Both the position numbers and the translations under genes were made by a program. From Verrucomicrobiota bacterium (GTDB lineage: Bacteria; Verrucomicrobiota; Verrucomicrobiia; Opitutales; Opitutaceae), in assembly GCA_023433275.1 (NCBI GenBank), contig JAEZDN010000021.1, positions 1 to 64,000 on the forward strand: a stretch of DNA of 64,000 nt. Direction: 5' to 3'. Shown here one piece after another: positions 10,151-19,197 of the stretch; positions within the stretch are counted from its first letter, which is position 1, and the number at the start of each line of letters is the position of its first letter. The notes under the pieces are model-generated. The model was given only the letters and a program-made list of their open reading frames with translations. It was not told the origin of the DNA and searched no databases.

Positions 10151-11833
10151 ATGCCTCTCGCCGCTGATCCGCTTCCCGCCGCCCTCGGTTCCCGCCTCGA
10201 CGAGGCCGGGCAACGCCAGCTTGCCGAGACGCCCCGCGCCGGCCGTCTCGAATTGCTGGCGCGCCTGCTCGGCATTTCGGAGGACAAAGCCCTCGCGGAA
10301 CTCGCCGGCGCGAGCGGACTGCCGGTCGCCACTGTCCCCCAAGTGGCCGAGGCCGCGATCGATCTTTTCCCCGCACGCCTCGCCCACGATTTCCAGGTCA
10401 TCCCCCTGGCCGTCCCAACCGAGTCGCCCGCGGAACTCGCCCTCGCCACCAGCTGGCCCCCGGGCCCCGACTTGGTCGCCTGGATCGCCACCTTCACCCC
10501 GCGCCGGCTCAACTGGCACCTCGCGGACGCCGGGCAAATCCGCCAGCTCATCGCCACGCACTACGGCGTGGGCGCCGGCAGCCTCGAGGACGACGCCCTG
10601 CCCGAACTGGCCCCCACGACCGCGCAGGACCTCGATGCCGACGCCGACGCCGCCGTCGTCCGCTTCGTCACCGATATCCTCACGCAGGCCGTGGGCGATG
10701 GAGCCACCGACGTCCACTTCGAACCGCAGGAGGATCAACTCCGCATCCGTTACCGCGTCGACGGCCTGCTCGTTCCCGTGTCGGTCCCCGACAACCTGCT
10801 CCGTTACCAGGACGCCATCATCTCGCGCCTCAAGATCATGGCGCGTCTCAACATTTCGGAACGACGCCTCCCACAGGACGGCCGCATCAATTTCAAGACC
10901 GCCGGCGGCGCGCTCGACATCCGCGTCTCCACCATCCCGACCATCTACGCCGAGAGCGTGAGCCTCCGTCTCCTCAACCAGCGTCGCGAGGCCTACTCGA
11001 TGGACCGCATCGGCCTCAACACGGACGAGCAAAAACAGATCGTGCAGGTGCTCGACTTCCCCCACGGCCTGGTCCTCGTCACCGGCCCCACCGGCTCCGG
11101 CAAGTCCACTTCGCTGAACGCGTTCCTGCGCAAGATCAACGCCCCCGAGCTGCGCATCGTCACCATCGAGGACCCGATCGAATACGAGGTACCCGGCGCG
11201 AACCAAATGCAGGTCCGCCCCGAAATCGGCCTGACCTTCGCCGACGCGCTCCGCCACGTGCTGCGCCAGGATCCGGATGTGATCATGGTCGGTGAAATTC
11301 GCGACCGCGAGACCGCGGACATCGCCATCCGCGCCTCCCTCACGGGTCACTTGGTCTTTTCCACGCTCCACACCAACGACGCCGCCGGCGCGATCACCCG
11401 CCTCGTGGACATGGGCATCGAGCCCTTCCTCGTCGCCTCCGCCGTCGAACTCGTCATCGCCCAGCGCCTCGTCCGCCGCCTCTGTCCCGACTGCGCCGGC
11501 CGCACTCCGGCCGACCGCGTCGCGCTGCGTGCAACCTTGTCCGCCCTCGGTCTCGACCCCGCCCTCAGCGATGGCGTCACCGAACTGCCCGCGCCTCGCG
11601 GCTGCCCCCGTTGCCGCGGCACCGGCTACCGCGGCCGCGTCGGCATCTTCGAGATTTTCCGCCCCCGCGAACTCCACGACATGATTCTCGCGCGCGAATC
11701 CGCCCGCCAGATGTCCCGCGCGGCGCGCGAAAAGGGCATGCGCACCCTGCCCCAATCGGGTTGGGAAAAAATCCGCGACGGCCAGACCACCCTCGACGAA
11801 CTCCTGCGCGTGATCTCCGTGGGCGACACCTGA
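10151..11833 (+). CDS. gspE: Type II secretion system assembly ATPase
   Basis: 560 aa. N-terminal MshEN-like domain (about 1-150), then the secretion ATPase core: Walker A GPTGSGKS at 312-319, Asp-box region TIEDPIEYEVPGANQ, Walker B VIMVGEIRDRETADIA, His-box LVFSTLHTNDA. A zinc-binding tetracysteine is present (C445, C448, C485, C488), typical for GspE and PilB. It powers pseudopilus assembly at the cytoplasmic face of the inner membrane. Linked to gspD upstream and gspF downstream, but a 363-bp spacer with repeats separates it from gspF. PilB of a type IV pilus is the close alternative. Confidence 0.92.
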   Translation: MPLAADPLPAALGSRLDEAGQRQLAETPRAGRLELLARLLGISEDKALAELAGASGLPVATVPQVAEAAIDLFPARLAHDFQVIPLAVPTESPAELALATSWPPGPDLVAWIATFTPRRLNWHLADAGQIRQLIATHYGVGAGSLEDDALPELAPTTAQDLDADADAAVVRFVTDILTQAVGDGATDVHFEPQEDQLRIRYRVDGLLVPVSVPDNLLRYQDAIISRLKIMARLNISERRLPQDGRINFKTAGGALDIRVSTIPTIYAESVSLRLLNQRREAYSMDRIGLNTDEQKQIVQVLDFPHGLVLVTGPTGSGKSTSLNAFLRKINAPELRIVTIEDPIEYEVPGANQMQVRPEIGLTFADALRHVLRQDPDVIMVGEIRDRETADIAIRASLTGHLVFSTLHTNDAAGAITRLVDMGIEPFLVASAVELVIAQRLVRRLCPDCAGRTPADRVALRATLSALGLDPALSDGVTELPAPRGCPRCRGTGYRGRVGIFEIFRPRELHDMILARESARQMSRAAREKGMRTLPQSGWEKIRDGQTTLDELLRVISVGDT

Positions 11834-11852
11834 GCCATGCGCACTTCCCCCC

Positions 11853-11880
11853 TTGTAGGAGTCTGTTTGCAGGCGATCCG
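11853..11880 (+). repeat. GTAG-headed short palindrome, family A
   Basis: Reads GTAGGAGTCTGTTTGCAGGC plus GATCCG. Near-identical to 19198-19226 (GTAGGAGCCTGCTTGCAGGC). The head GTAG followed by a short stem-loop is the layout of REP elements processed by RAYT transposases. This copy has one stem mismatch. Confidence 0.7.
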
Positions 11881-12140
11881 CGTTTGCTCGGCTCTCCACT
11901 GGAGCCGGAGCAATGCATCAGGCATGGAGCCGCGGCGACCCCGCCGCGATCCGGGCGCATCGCGGGCAGGTCGCCCGGGCTCCACAGTCGAACCACGAAC
12001 TCGCTCCAAGATCCCCCTCACCGCGAGGTGGAACGCGCTGAACTCAGCGCGTTGCGGCGCATCCGCTCCAATCCGGCGCGTTGAGGTCAAGTCGCTCCCC
12101 CTTTTCCTGCATCGTTCCGTCTGGAGAAGGATGCCCGAAA

Positions 12141-12179
12141 GGGCGGGCTGTGTCGGAGTCAGGACGCACAGGCCCGCCC
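12141..12179. promoter_or_regulatory. Strong hairpin immediately upstream of gspF
   Basis: Arms GGGCGGGCTGTG (12141-12152) and CACAGGCCCGCCC (12167-12179), a 12-bp stem with one bulged base, ending 17 bases before the gspF ATG. No T-tract follows, so it is not a classical terminator. It could limit translation of gspF or stabilise a processed 5' end; this is inference. Confidence 0.45.
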
Positions 12180-12196
12180 ATCGTACGTTCTAACCG

Positions 12197-13423
12197 ATGC
12201 CGGCCTTCAGCTACACCGCCCGTGAACCCGGCGGCCAGTCCCAGCAGGGATCGGTCGAGGCCCCGTCACGCCGCGATGCGCTTCGAATCCTTTCCGCCCG
12301 CGGCCTCCGCCCGCTTTCCGTTGAGGAAGCCACGGGACGCAAGGCTTCTCGTGCCGCCCAACCGGGCACGGCCACCCGCACCGTTCCGTGGACCCGCCGC
12401 CAGCGCCTCCCTTTTCTGCAGGCCCTGTCGCGCCTCGTGGGCGGCGGCCTGCCCGCCAGTGAGGCGGTGCGCCTGCTCGCGTTGCGTCTCAAGGAACCAC
12501 CTCTTCAGACACTTGCCGCCTCCTTGTGGGAACAGCTCAGCCAGGGTCGCACGCTCTCCCAAGCCTGCGCGGACATACCTGCGGTATTCGATACCCAGAC
12601 CGTCAGCCTAATGGCCGCCGGCGAGGCGACGGGCAGCCTCCGCGAGGTCCTGCAGCGCCTGATCCAACACATGGTCGAGGAGCAGGAAACGCGGCGCAAG
12701 CTCATGGCCGCGCTGGCTTACCCCGTTTTCGTCTGCTTCCTCGCCTTCGGGGTCATCCTCTTCTTCCTCTTCTTCCTCCTGCCCCGCCTGCAGGTGTTGC
12801 TGAACTCCCTCGGTGGCAAACTGCCGCCGTCCACGCAGGCCCTGGTTTCGCTCTCCGGCTTTCTTCTCCACTACGGCATTTTCCTGATCGCCGGCGCCGT
12901 CATCGCCGCGCTGGCCTGGTGGCGTTGGCGCAGCACAACGGCCGGACGCCACGCGACCGACACCCTGCTGCTCCGCTCCCCGCTGACCGGGCCGTATGCC
13001 GTCCGGATCACGATCCTTAACTTCACCCACACCGTTGCGATTCTCCTCGAGAACGGCATTACCACCGCCGAGTCCCTCCGCATGGCCGAGCGCACCGTCA
13101 CCAACGTCGCCATGCGCGAAAAGCTTCACCAAGCCATCGACCGCGTCCTCGAGGGCGAGTCGCTGTCCGTGGCCCTCGCCCGCACCCAACTGCTGCCGCT
13201 CCTCGTGATCGACCAGCTGGCCGTCGGTGAGCAGACAGGCAATCTCGCGCCGAGCCTCCGCGCCATCGCCCAGGAATACCAACTCGAGGTCAGCCGTTGG
13301 CTCGAGAAGTTCACGCAGTTCGTCTCGAGCATCGTCCTCGGCATCTCCTTCGGTTTCGTCGCCTTCCTGGCCTACGCCATCGTCTCCGCCGTCCTGCAAG
13401 TCAGCTCCAGCTTCAAGTTCTGA
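12197..13423 (+). CDS. gspF: Type II secretion system inner-membrane platform protein
   Basis: 408 aa with the GspF/PilC layout: a short N-terminal soluble part, two GspF domains, and three transmembrane segments (about 173-198, 218-243 and 377-402). Conserved family segments are seen: LVGGGLPASEAV, SLMAAGEATGSL in the first repeat and LLENGITTAESL, LLVIDQLAVGEQTGNL in the second. It anchors the ATPase and drives pseudopilin movement. Pseudopilin genes (gspG and others) normally next in line are not present downstream; instead a repeat island begins. The remaining machinery must be encoded elsewhere. Confidence 0.92.
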   Translation: MPAFSYTAREPGGQSQQGSVEAPSRRDALRILSARGLRPLSVEEATGRKASRAAQPGTATRTVPWTRRQRLPFLQALSRLVGGGLPASEAVRLLALRLKEPPLQTLAASLWEQLSQGRTLSQACADIPAVFDTQTVSLMAAGEATGSLREVLQRLIQHMVEEQETRRKLMAALAYPVFVCFLAFGVILFFLFFLLPRLQVLLNSLGGKLPPSTQALVSLSGFLLHYGIFLIAGAVIAALAWWRWRSTTAGRHATDTLLLRSPLTGPYAVRITILNFTHTVAILLENGITTAESLRMAERTVTNVAMREKLHQAIDRVLEGESLSVALARTQLLPLLVIDQLAVGEQTGNLAPSLRAIAQEYQLEVSRWLEKFTQFVSSIVLGISFGFVAFLAYAIVSAVLQVSSSFKF

Positions 13424-13518
13424 CCTGCGGGTATTTGAAGCGAACGGGTTAACCACTGCGTAGCGGAGAGCGGAGATGGCCCACCGGGAAGATCCCTTTC
13501 ACCCGCCGCCGTTCCACT

Positions 13519-13990
13519 GAGCCGGAATCCTGCAGCTGATGTAGGGGCGCGGCTTGACCGCGGCTTTTCTCGCCGCGGGAACCAAGGGCGTGTACGAGCC
13601 ACGCCCCTGCAACCGAACAGTTCGACCGCGCACACTGCGGAATCGTATTCTGACTGCATCGTTCCGGCTGAGACCCAGAGCAACCGCTGGACGACTGCAT
13701 CATGAGCGGAGCCGAACTTTGGATAACAGAAACTACGACCGCCACCGTCATCCTGAGCCGGAATCCTGCAGATGATGTAGGGGCGCGGCTTGACCGCGCC
13801 CTTTTCTCGCTGCGGAAACGAAGGGCGCGGACGAGCACGCCCCTACAACCGAACAGTTCGACCGCGCACACTGCGGAATCGTATTCTGACCGCATCGTTC
13901 CGGCTGAGACCCGGAGCAACCGTTGCACGGCTGCATAGTGATCGGAGCTGAACTTTGGATAACAGAAACTACGACCGCCACCGTCATCCT
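13519..13990. repeat. Tandem duplication, two 236-bp units each carrying a BIME-like pair
   Basis: Copy 1 is 13519-13754 and copy 2 is 13755-13990, in exact register over 236 bases. Each unit starts GAGCCGGAATCCTGCAG, then contains GTAGGGGCGCGGCTTGACCGCG (heads at 13541 and 13777), a TTTTCTCGC spacer and an inverted partner ending CACGCCCCTACAA (copy 2; TGCAA in copy 1), then a stretch through AACTTTGGATAACAGAAACTACGACC. Copy 1 and copy 2 differ by scattered substitutions, so the duplication is not brand new. Parts of the unit recur at 32071-32195 and 37686-37794 (inverted) and in the 39.4-kb spacer. Confidence 0.9.
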
Positions 13991-14067
13991 GAGCGAAGCG
14001 AAGGATCCAAGGGAAAGGACGGACGTGCCCCAACTCCATGGATCCTTCACTGCGTTCAGGATGACGG
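13981..14067. repeat. Long imperfect inverted repeat (hairpin element), copy 1
   Basis: Arms of 28 bases at 13981-14008 and 14040-14067, CCGTCATCCTGAGCG...GGATCC against its reverse complement with three mismatches, and a 31-base centre. A second copy with similar flanks lies at 39497-39583, and one arm alone at 14130-14156. Looks like a small non-autonomous palindromic element. Confidence 0.85.
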
Positions 14068-14173
14068 GGAGGGAGGTCTTAGGTATTTCTCAGTTCCAAG
14101 AGTAGGCCCGGAGGTGCGCGGACTCCGTGTGGATCCTTCAATGTCAGGATGACGGGCACCCCGCACCCATCCC

Positions 14174-14902
14174 TCAAAACAACTCGCCCTGCACCGGCCT
14201 CGCCTTGGGTTCGACCGGCTCAATGCAAGCCGGCCCCTCGTTGGCCGGTTTGTTGACGAAGTCGCTGACCGGATGGGCCTGCATTTCCGCCGCGGGGAAA
14301 GTTCGGCACAACGCCAGCGCATTTTCCTCCGGCGTCGCCTGGTCCACCCACCGCCGGGCATCGTCCTCGGTCAGCATCACCGGCATGCGATCATGGATCG
14401 GTTCGAGCAATTCATTGGGTGCGGTCGTCAGCACGATGTAACGCCGAGGTTGCTCGGGATCCTCCTGCCAGTAGAGGCCCGCCATCCAATACGCGGCACC
14501 CTCCTTTCTTTGAAAATAATAAGCCTGCAGCGACCGGCCCTTCTCATCCCGCTTCCATTCATAAAACCCGTCCGCCGGCACCAGGCATCGCCGCGTGCGG
14601 ATCGCATCGGAAAAAGTCTTTTTCTGCCGGGCGGTTTCGGAACGCGCGTTGATCAGGAAAGTCGGACGCGATCCCGGCCCGAAGCTCACGAAATTTCCCC
14701 ACCGCATCGTCCCCGCCGCCGGCGCACCGGCGTCAAGCGGGGCAACCACCACGTTCTGCTGCGACGGGGCGATGTTGTACCGCGCGCCGCCCGCGTCCGA
14801 CTGGCGAAACCGCGCCAGCACGACTTCATAATCTTCTCCGGTGATATGGGAAATGATGAGCGCCATGCGCTCCACATTCCGGCCCGTGTATCGCCCGCAC
14901 AT
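14174..14902 (-). CDS. yedK: SOS response-associated peptidase (HMCES/YedK family)
   Basis: 242 aa, full family length. Begins MCGRYT, so after Met removal the catalytic Cys2 becomes N-terminal; NIAPSQ, NARSET, RRCLVPADGFYEW and HDRMPVML supply the conserved Asn, Glu and His. Family members form a stable thiazolidine DNA-protein crosslink with abasic sites in single-stranded DNA and so protect them during replication. Stands alone on the minus strand, between the repeat island and the tRNA-Glu gene. Confidence 0.95.
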   Translation of the reverse strand: MCGRYTGRNVERMALIISHITGEDYEVVLARFRQSDAGGARYNIAPSQQNVVVAPLDAGAPAAGTMRWGNFVSFGPGSRPTFLINARSETARQKKTFSDAIRTRRCLVPADGFYEWKRDEKGRSLQAYYFQRKEGAAYWMAGLYWQEDPEQPRRYIVLTTAPNELLEPIHDRMPVMLTEDDARRWVDQATPEENALALCRTFPAAEMQAHPVSDFVNKPANEGPACIEPVEPKARPVQGELF

Positions 14903-15119
14903 CGTTTAATCTTCCGCTCCTTCGCCGGACCGGAGCGGGTTTCTCGGCTGCGCCCATGACGAGGCCCCACTCCTTTTCGGCAACGGCTTTGCCTGAAATT
15001 CACGCATCCGGCCACCGTAGAAGACGCCCTCACAAAGGCAACTCGTGTCCCCCGCGTGAGAGACCGCGGGAGTCGAGCCACAGCCATTCACATCAGCCGT
15101 CGGTCATGGAAGCCCCCGA

Positions 15120-15153
15120 CAAAAAAGGCGCTCATCTTTCGATGAACGCCTTT
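15120..15153 (-). terminator. Rho-independent terminator after tRNA-Glu
   Basis: Read on the minus strand: stem GGCGTTCATC/GATGAGCGCC (one mismatch) with loop GAAA, then a run of six T. Lies six bases beyond the tRNA CCA end. Confidence 0.8.
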
Positions 15154-15158
15154 GAAAG

Positions 15159-15233
15159 TGGTGCCCCCACGGGGAATCGAACCCCGGTTTGAAGAATGAG
15201 AATCTCCTGTCCTAGCCGCTAGACGATAGGGGC
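15159..15233 (-). tRNA. tRNA-Glu (anticodon CTC)
   Basis: 75 nt on the minus strand with encoded CCA. Acceptor GCCCCTA pairs with TGGGGGC, D arm GTC/GAC, anticodon stem GGAGA/TCTTC with loop TTCTCAT giving CTC, variable AAAC, T arm CGGGG-TTCGATT-CCCCG. Reads GAG codons. Followed by a terminator. Confidence 0.95.
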
Positions 15234-15249
15234 AAAAAACTGAAAGAAC

Positions 15250-15274
15250 AAAAAAGCCTGCCCGACGGCGGGCC
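15250..15274 (-). terminator. Rho-independent terminator after ndk
   Basis: Minus-strand stem GCCCG/CGGGC around CCGT, then AGGC and six T. Sits 20 bases past the ndk stop and before tRNA-Glu, so ndk is probably terminated separately. Confidence 0.65.
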
Positions 15275-15293
15275 GTCAAGAACACAGTCCGCG

Positions 15294-15713
15294 TCAGACG
15301 GTGAACAATTCCTCGGGCTTGAAGAACCGGGCGAGCTCGATCTTGGCGTTCTCGTCGCTGTCCGAGGCGTGCACCACATTCTTCATCATCTCGGTGCCGA
15401 AATCACCGCGAATCGTGCCCTTCGCCGCCTTGCGGGAATCCGTCGGCCCGAGCAGGTCGCGCACCTTCTGCACGATCCCCTCGCCTTCCAGCGCCATCAT
15501 GATCACCGGCCGGGAGCTCATGAAGCCCTCGATCTCCGGATAGAACGGCTTGCTGGCCACGTGCGCGTAGTGCTCGCGCAGCAATTCCGGCGTCAGGCGG
15601 GCCATCTTGCAGCCCACGATGGTAAAACCGGCGCTCTCGAAGCGGTTGAGTACATTGCCGACATGGCGCTGGGCCATGCAGTCAGGCTTAAAAATGACGA
15701 ATGTTCTCTGCAT
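15294..15713 (-). CDS. ndk: Nucleoside diphosphate kinase
   Basis: 139 aa, standard length. Starts MQRTFVIFKPD; active-site phosphohistidine is H115 in NVVHASDS; RGDFG and EEELF-like C-terminus (KPEELF) are conserved. Transfers the gamma phosphate of NTPs (chiefly ATP) to NDPs to balance nucleotide pools. Monocistronic: terminator downstream, 217-base spacer upstream. Confidence 0.98.
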   Translation of the reverse strand: MQRTFVIFKPDCMAQRHVGNVLNRFESAGFTIVGCKMARLTPELLREHYAHVASKPFYPEIEGFMSSRPVIMMALEGEGIVQKVRDLLGPTDSRKAAKGTIRGDFGTEMMKNVVHASDSDENAKIELARFFKPEELFTV

Positions 15714-15930
15714 ATAAGCTGCCCACCATAGGTTCGACGCCCCCTTTGGAAAGCCTGATTTAAAGAAACTTTAAACGCGCCGCGGCGACACCTTTCACCC
15801 GCAAGTACCTGACTGTAGGCGACAAACCGCTGGAGTCCGCTCTCGGCGTCAGGCCGCTGGCCAACGAATGCGGTGTGGGCAGGATCCCGGATCCCGCCTC
15901 CCCCTCCTGCAGTTTACACTCCCACGATCC

Positions 15931-17379
15931 TCACGCCCTCACCCCGCTCGACGCGCGCCAGCATTTCCAAGCTTCCAGCGCCGCCGCCCGCGCTTCCGCA
16001 TGATTCACGATGGGCTGCGGGTAACTCCGGCCCAATGTCACCCCTGCGTCCGCCAGGACAGGAGCGGGCGCCTCCCAAGGTGCGTGGAGATGTTGATCCG
16101 GCAGCGCGGCCAGTTCCGGCACCCACCGCCGCACGTATTTCCCTTCGGGATCAAATCGCCGCCCCTGCAGCACGGGATTGAAAATTCGAAAATACGGCGC
16201 GGCATCGACGCCGCATCCGGCCGACCACTGCCACCCGAGCGTGTTGTTCGCGAGGTCCGCGTCGACCAGCGTGTCCCAAAACCACGCCGCGCCTTCCTGC
16301 CAGGGAAGGCGCAGGTGCTTCACCAGGAATGATGCCACGATCATGCGCACGCGGTTGTGCATCCAACCCGTCGCCCACAACTGACGCATGCCCGCATCCA
16401 CGACCGGATAACCGGTTCTCCCCCGCTGCCAGGCCCGCCGTTGCGCGGCGTCCTTCCGCCAGGGAAACGTCGCGAAGTCCGGCCGCAGCGGCTGCTCGGG
16501 CGCGTGCGGAAAATGAAACAGCAGATGATGCGCGAATTCCCTCCAACCCACTTCACCCACATAGGCCTGCGCCCCTCGGTTCGGCGGAAACACGCCACTG
16601 CCCTTGGACGACGCGCGCACCGCCGCCCAGATTTGCCGCGGACCCACCTCGCCAAAATGCAGGTGAGCCGACAACGCTGACGTGCCGTCCCTTCCCGGCA
16701 GGTCGCGCTCCTCGCCGTAGTCGCCCATCGCTTTCCCGGTGAAACGGCGTAAACGCGCGAGCGCGCCCGCTTCGCCCGGAGTCCAGGCGCCGGCGAAACC
16801 CGCATCCCACTTCACCGCCGGGAGGAGACCAAGGTCTCCCAGCGCGCACGACCGCGGCCAGGAGGCGGGCCCGTCGATCAACCCCGGTCGAAGCTTGCGC
16901 GGCGCCTCCACCGGCAAGGTCAGGCAATGCCGCCAGTATGGCGTGAAAACCTGGAAAGGCCCGCCCGCCCTGTTTCGCACCGCAAAAGGTTCAAACAAGA
17001 GCGAGGCGTTGAAGCTTTTCACCTCCACGCCCAGCCCCGCCTTGAGCGCGGTGTCGCGCGCGACCGCCGCCGGCTCATAGCGTCGGTTCCAGAACACGGC
17101 GCGGGCGCCGCACGATTTGATCAAGCGGCGCAACTCCATGGCGCTGTCTCCTCTGGCCAGGAGGAGCCTCAACCCGCGTTCACGCAAGGACTCGTCCAGC
17201 GCGGCCAGCGAATGATGAAGCCACCACCGCGCCGCGCTCCCGATGGACCAACGACCCTCGCCTGTATCATCGAGAATATAAACCGGCACCACCGCGCCGC
17301 CGCGATCGACCGCCGCGGCCAGCGCCGGGTTGTCCTGGAGCCGCAAATCCTGGCGAAACCAAACGATCGTGGGAGTCAT
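15931..17379 (-). CDS. phr: Deoxyribodipyrimidine photolyase (cryptochrome/photolyase family)
   Basis: 482 aa. N-terminal photolyase alpha/beta domain begins IVWFRQDLRLQDNPAL (antenna chromophore site); C-terminal FAD domain contains WMHNRVRMIVASFL, LVDADLANNTLGWQW and GCGVDAAPYFRIFNP, the signature of class I enzymes. Repairs cyclobutane pyrimidine dimers using blue light and FADH-. Lies 143 bases downstream of glgA in the same direction, so the two may be co-transcribed, although no functional link is evident. Confidence 0.95.
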   Translation of the reverse strand: MTPTIVWFRQDLRLQDNPALAAAVDRGGAVVPVYILDDTGEGRWSIGSAARWWLHHSLAALDESLRERGLRLLLARGDSAMELRRLIKSCGARAVFWNRRYEPAAVARDTALKAGLGVEVKSFNASLLFEPFAVRNRAGGPFQVFTPYWRHCLTLPVEAPRKLRPGLIDGPASWPRSCALGDLGLLPAVKWDAGFAGAWTPGEAGALARLRRFTGKAMGDYGEERDLPGRDGTSALSAHLHFGEVGPRQIWAAVRASSKGSGVFPPNRGAQAYVGEVGWREFAHHLLFHFPHAPEQPLRPDFATFPWRKDAAQRRAWQRGRTGYPVVDAGMRQLWATGWMHNRVRMIVASFLVKHLRLPWQEGAAWFWDTLVDADLANNTLGWQWSAGCGVDAAPYFRIFNPVLQGRRFDPEGKYVRRWVPELAALPDQHLHAPWEAPAPVLADAGVTLGRSYPQPIVNHAEARAAALEAWKCWRASSGVRA

Positions 17380-17522
17380 GACCCTCGTCGCGAATGTGGG
17401 AGGGCTCTATGCCCCGGCTTTTCGCCTCCGCGGCGTCCCATCGGCGCGGGCGGCGCGGGATTCACCGGCATCCCACTCCATCCGTTTCATCTGCACCATC
17501 CGCGGGAAAAATCCTCCGTCCC

Positions 17523-19046
17523 TCACAACGCGTTCGCGTAAAGTTTTTCGTAGGCCGCCACCGCCGTCTTCCAGGAGAAATCCCGCCGCATCCCCCGCCG
17601 CTGCACCTCGGCATACTTGGTCTTGTCGCCAAACAGCACCAGCGCCCGGCGCAACGCCCGGTTGAACGCCTCCTGCGACGGCGAAAACATGATGCCCGTG
17701 CCGGTCTCCGGCGATGCCTCGACATCCGACACCGTGTCCACGAGCCCGCCTACCCGGGACACCAGCGGGATGGTGCCATAGGTCTGGCTGTACATCTGGT
17801 TCAAACCACACGGCTCGAACAGCGACGGCATGAGAAAGAAATCCGATCCGGCCTCCACGAGATGGCTCATCTCCTCATCGAGCCGCACGCACACGCCAAT
17901 CTTGTCCGGATGACGCGCCGCGAAGGAGCGCACCGCTTCCTCGTAGCGCTTGTCGCCACCGCCGAGGATCACCAGCCGGCAGTCCTCCTTCGCAAAAAAT
18001 TCCTCGGCGCCCAACAACAGGTCTATCCCCTTGCTGGCCGTGAACCGGCAGACCATGCCGAAAATCGGTCCCTTGAATCCACCCGCCCCCGCGCCGCCGA
18101 CCGGCAGGCCCGGGTTCGTGTTCCCGGTCTTCCGCCGCGAGTTGCCGGCCGTTCCCGCCTTCGGGCTCCACCCGAACTCCTGCAGCAACCGCTCCCGGCA
18201 AATCGCCTTTCCTCCGATGTTCTCCACGCTGTACCGCGCGGGTAAACTCGGGTCGGTCGCGGGATTCCACACCGTAGTGTCGATGCCGTTGATCAGGCCG
18301 TGCAGATCCTCCAGCCGCGTCCCGATCACGCCATCCATGCCGTTGCCAAACTCCGGGGTCTGGATCTCCCGCGCATACCGCGGGCTCACCGTCGTCACCA
18401 GGTCCGCATAAACGATACCCGCCTTCATCATGCACATCTGGTCGTAGTACTCGAGGCCGTCGATCGACATCAGCTCCTCGGGCAGGTTGGTCAGGTGAAA
18501 CGATTTCCGCGGAAAAATTCCCTGGTACGCGATGTTGTGGATCGTGAACACCGTCTTCAACGCCAGCGTCACGCCGTACCGTTGCTCCGCAAACCGCAGG
18601 AACAACGGCAGCATGCCCGACTGCCAGTCGTGACAATGCACGATGTCCGCCTTGAAGTCCGTCAGGCGCAGCAACTCGACCACGGCTTTCTGGAAAAAGA
18701 TGAACCGCGCGTCGTTGTCGTCGTAATCGCGCTCGCCCGTCCAATACGGCAGCTTCCGGTCGAAATACTCCTCGCGCCCCACCAAATGGAGCGTCAGCCC
18801 CGGGGCCGGCTTGAGCGTGTGCACATCCCCCGCCAGGAATGAATCGCCCATCTCGATCTTCAACCGGTGCGTGAGCTCGGCATTCCGCGCGTGCGGACCA
18901 TCCAGCACCGACCGGTACGCCGGCATGAACACCACCACCTCATGCCCCCGCTCCGCCAGCACCCCCGCCAACGCCGCCACCATGTCCGCCAGACCACCGG
19001 TCTTGAGAAACGGAAACACTTCACTCGCGGCGTGGGCAATTCGCAT
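17523..19046 (-). CDS. glgA: Glycogen synthase (ADP-glucose type, GT5)
   Basis: 507 aa GT-B glycosyltransferase. Sees ADP-glucose via KTGGLADM at 15-22; HCHDWQSG, FTIHNIAYQGIF and the C-terminal GLVD-like segment YGTIPLVSRVGGLVDTV are characteristic. Extends alpha-1,4-glucan chains in storage glycogen. Odd: between the two Rossmann domains, residues about 296-324 form a Gly/Asn/Arg-rich low-complexity stretch that normal GlgA lacks, exactly in the inter-domain linker. No other glycogen gene is adjacent. Confidence 0.96.
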   Translation of the reverse strand: MRIAHAASEVFPFLKTGGLADMVAALAGVLAERGHEVVVFMPAYRSVLDGPHARNAELTHRLKIEMGDSFLAGDVHTLKPAPGLTLHLVGREEYFDRKLPYWTGERDYDDNDARFIFFQKAVVELLRLTDFKADIVHCHDWQSGMLPLFLRFAEQRYGVTLALKTVFTIHNIAYQGIFPRKSFHLTNLPEELMSIDGLEYYDQMCMMKAGIVYADLVTTVSPRYAREIQTPEFGNGMDGVIGTRLEDLHGLINGIDTTVWNPATDPSLPARYSVENIGGKAICRERLLQEFGWSPKAGTAGNSRRKTGNTNPGLPVGGAGAGGFKGPIFGMVCRFTASKGIDLLLGAEEFFAKEDCRLVILGGGDKRYEEAVRSFAARHPDKIGVCVRLDEEMSHLVEAGSDFFLMPSLFEPCGLNQMYSQTYGTIPLVSRVGGLVDTVSDVEASPETGTGIMFSPSQEAFNRALRRALVLFGDKTKYAEVQRRGMRRDFSWKTAVAAYEKLYANAL

Positions 19047-19197
19047 GTTGCAACCCTACAACCTCATGCACACGGTGCGACTAGAAAATCCCGCATGCTC
19101 GGCGCGACCTTCCCCGCTCCCTGGGGTCGATGTTATTTCCCGGCGACTCGCCCGAATCGCCATAGTCCCTCCTTCCTGAATCCGCCAGCGCCTCTCT

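Larger units (their letters stand above)
11834..12196. other. gspE-gspF spacer with repeats and hairpins
   Basis: No gene seen in these 363 bases. Contents: a GTAG-headed palindrome at 11855-11876 (stem TCTGTTTGCAGG-like, diverged copy of the one at 19200), an 8-bp inverted repeat AACGCGCT/AGCGCGTT at 12032-12039 and 12046-12053, and a strong GC hairpin at 12141-12179 just ahead of gspF. Such a spacer is unusual inside a secretion gene set. Confidence 0.7.
13424..14173. other. Repeat island between gspF and the SOS peptidase gene
   Basis: About 750 bases without a credible gene. It holds two tandem copies of a 236-bp unit, a long imperfect hairpin at 13981-14067, and a single arm of the same hairpin at 14130-14156. 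ORFs readable on the minus strand here are repeat translations, not genes. Confidence 0.85.

Noticed and set aside
7875..13423. Type IV pilus (pilQ/pilB/pilC) instead of type II secretion
   Set aside because: Possible by homology, but the secretin N-domains and the gspD-E-F order favour type II; absence of pilT or pilM-P nearby agrees. Not fully excluded.
13449..14039. 196-aa minus-strand frame with internal repeats
   Set aside because: Translation of the 236-bp tandem repeat and hairpin element; not a gene.
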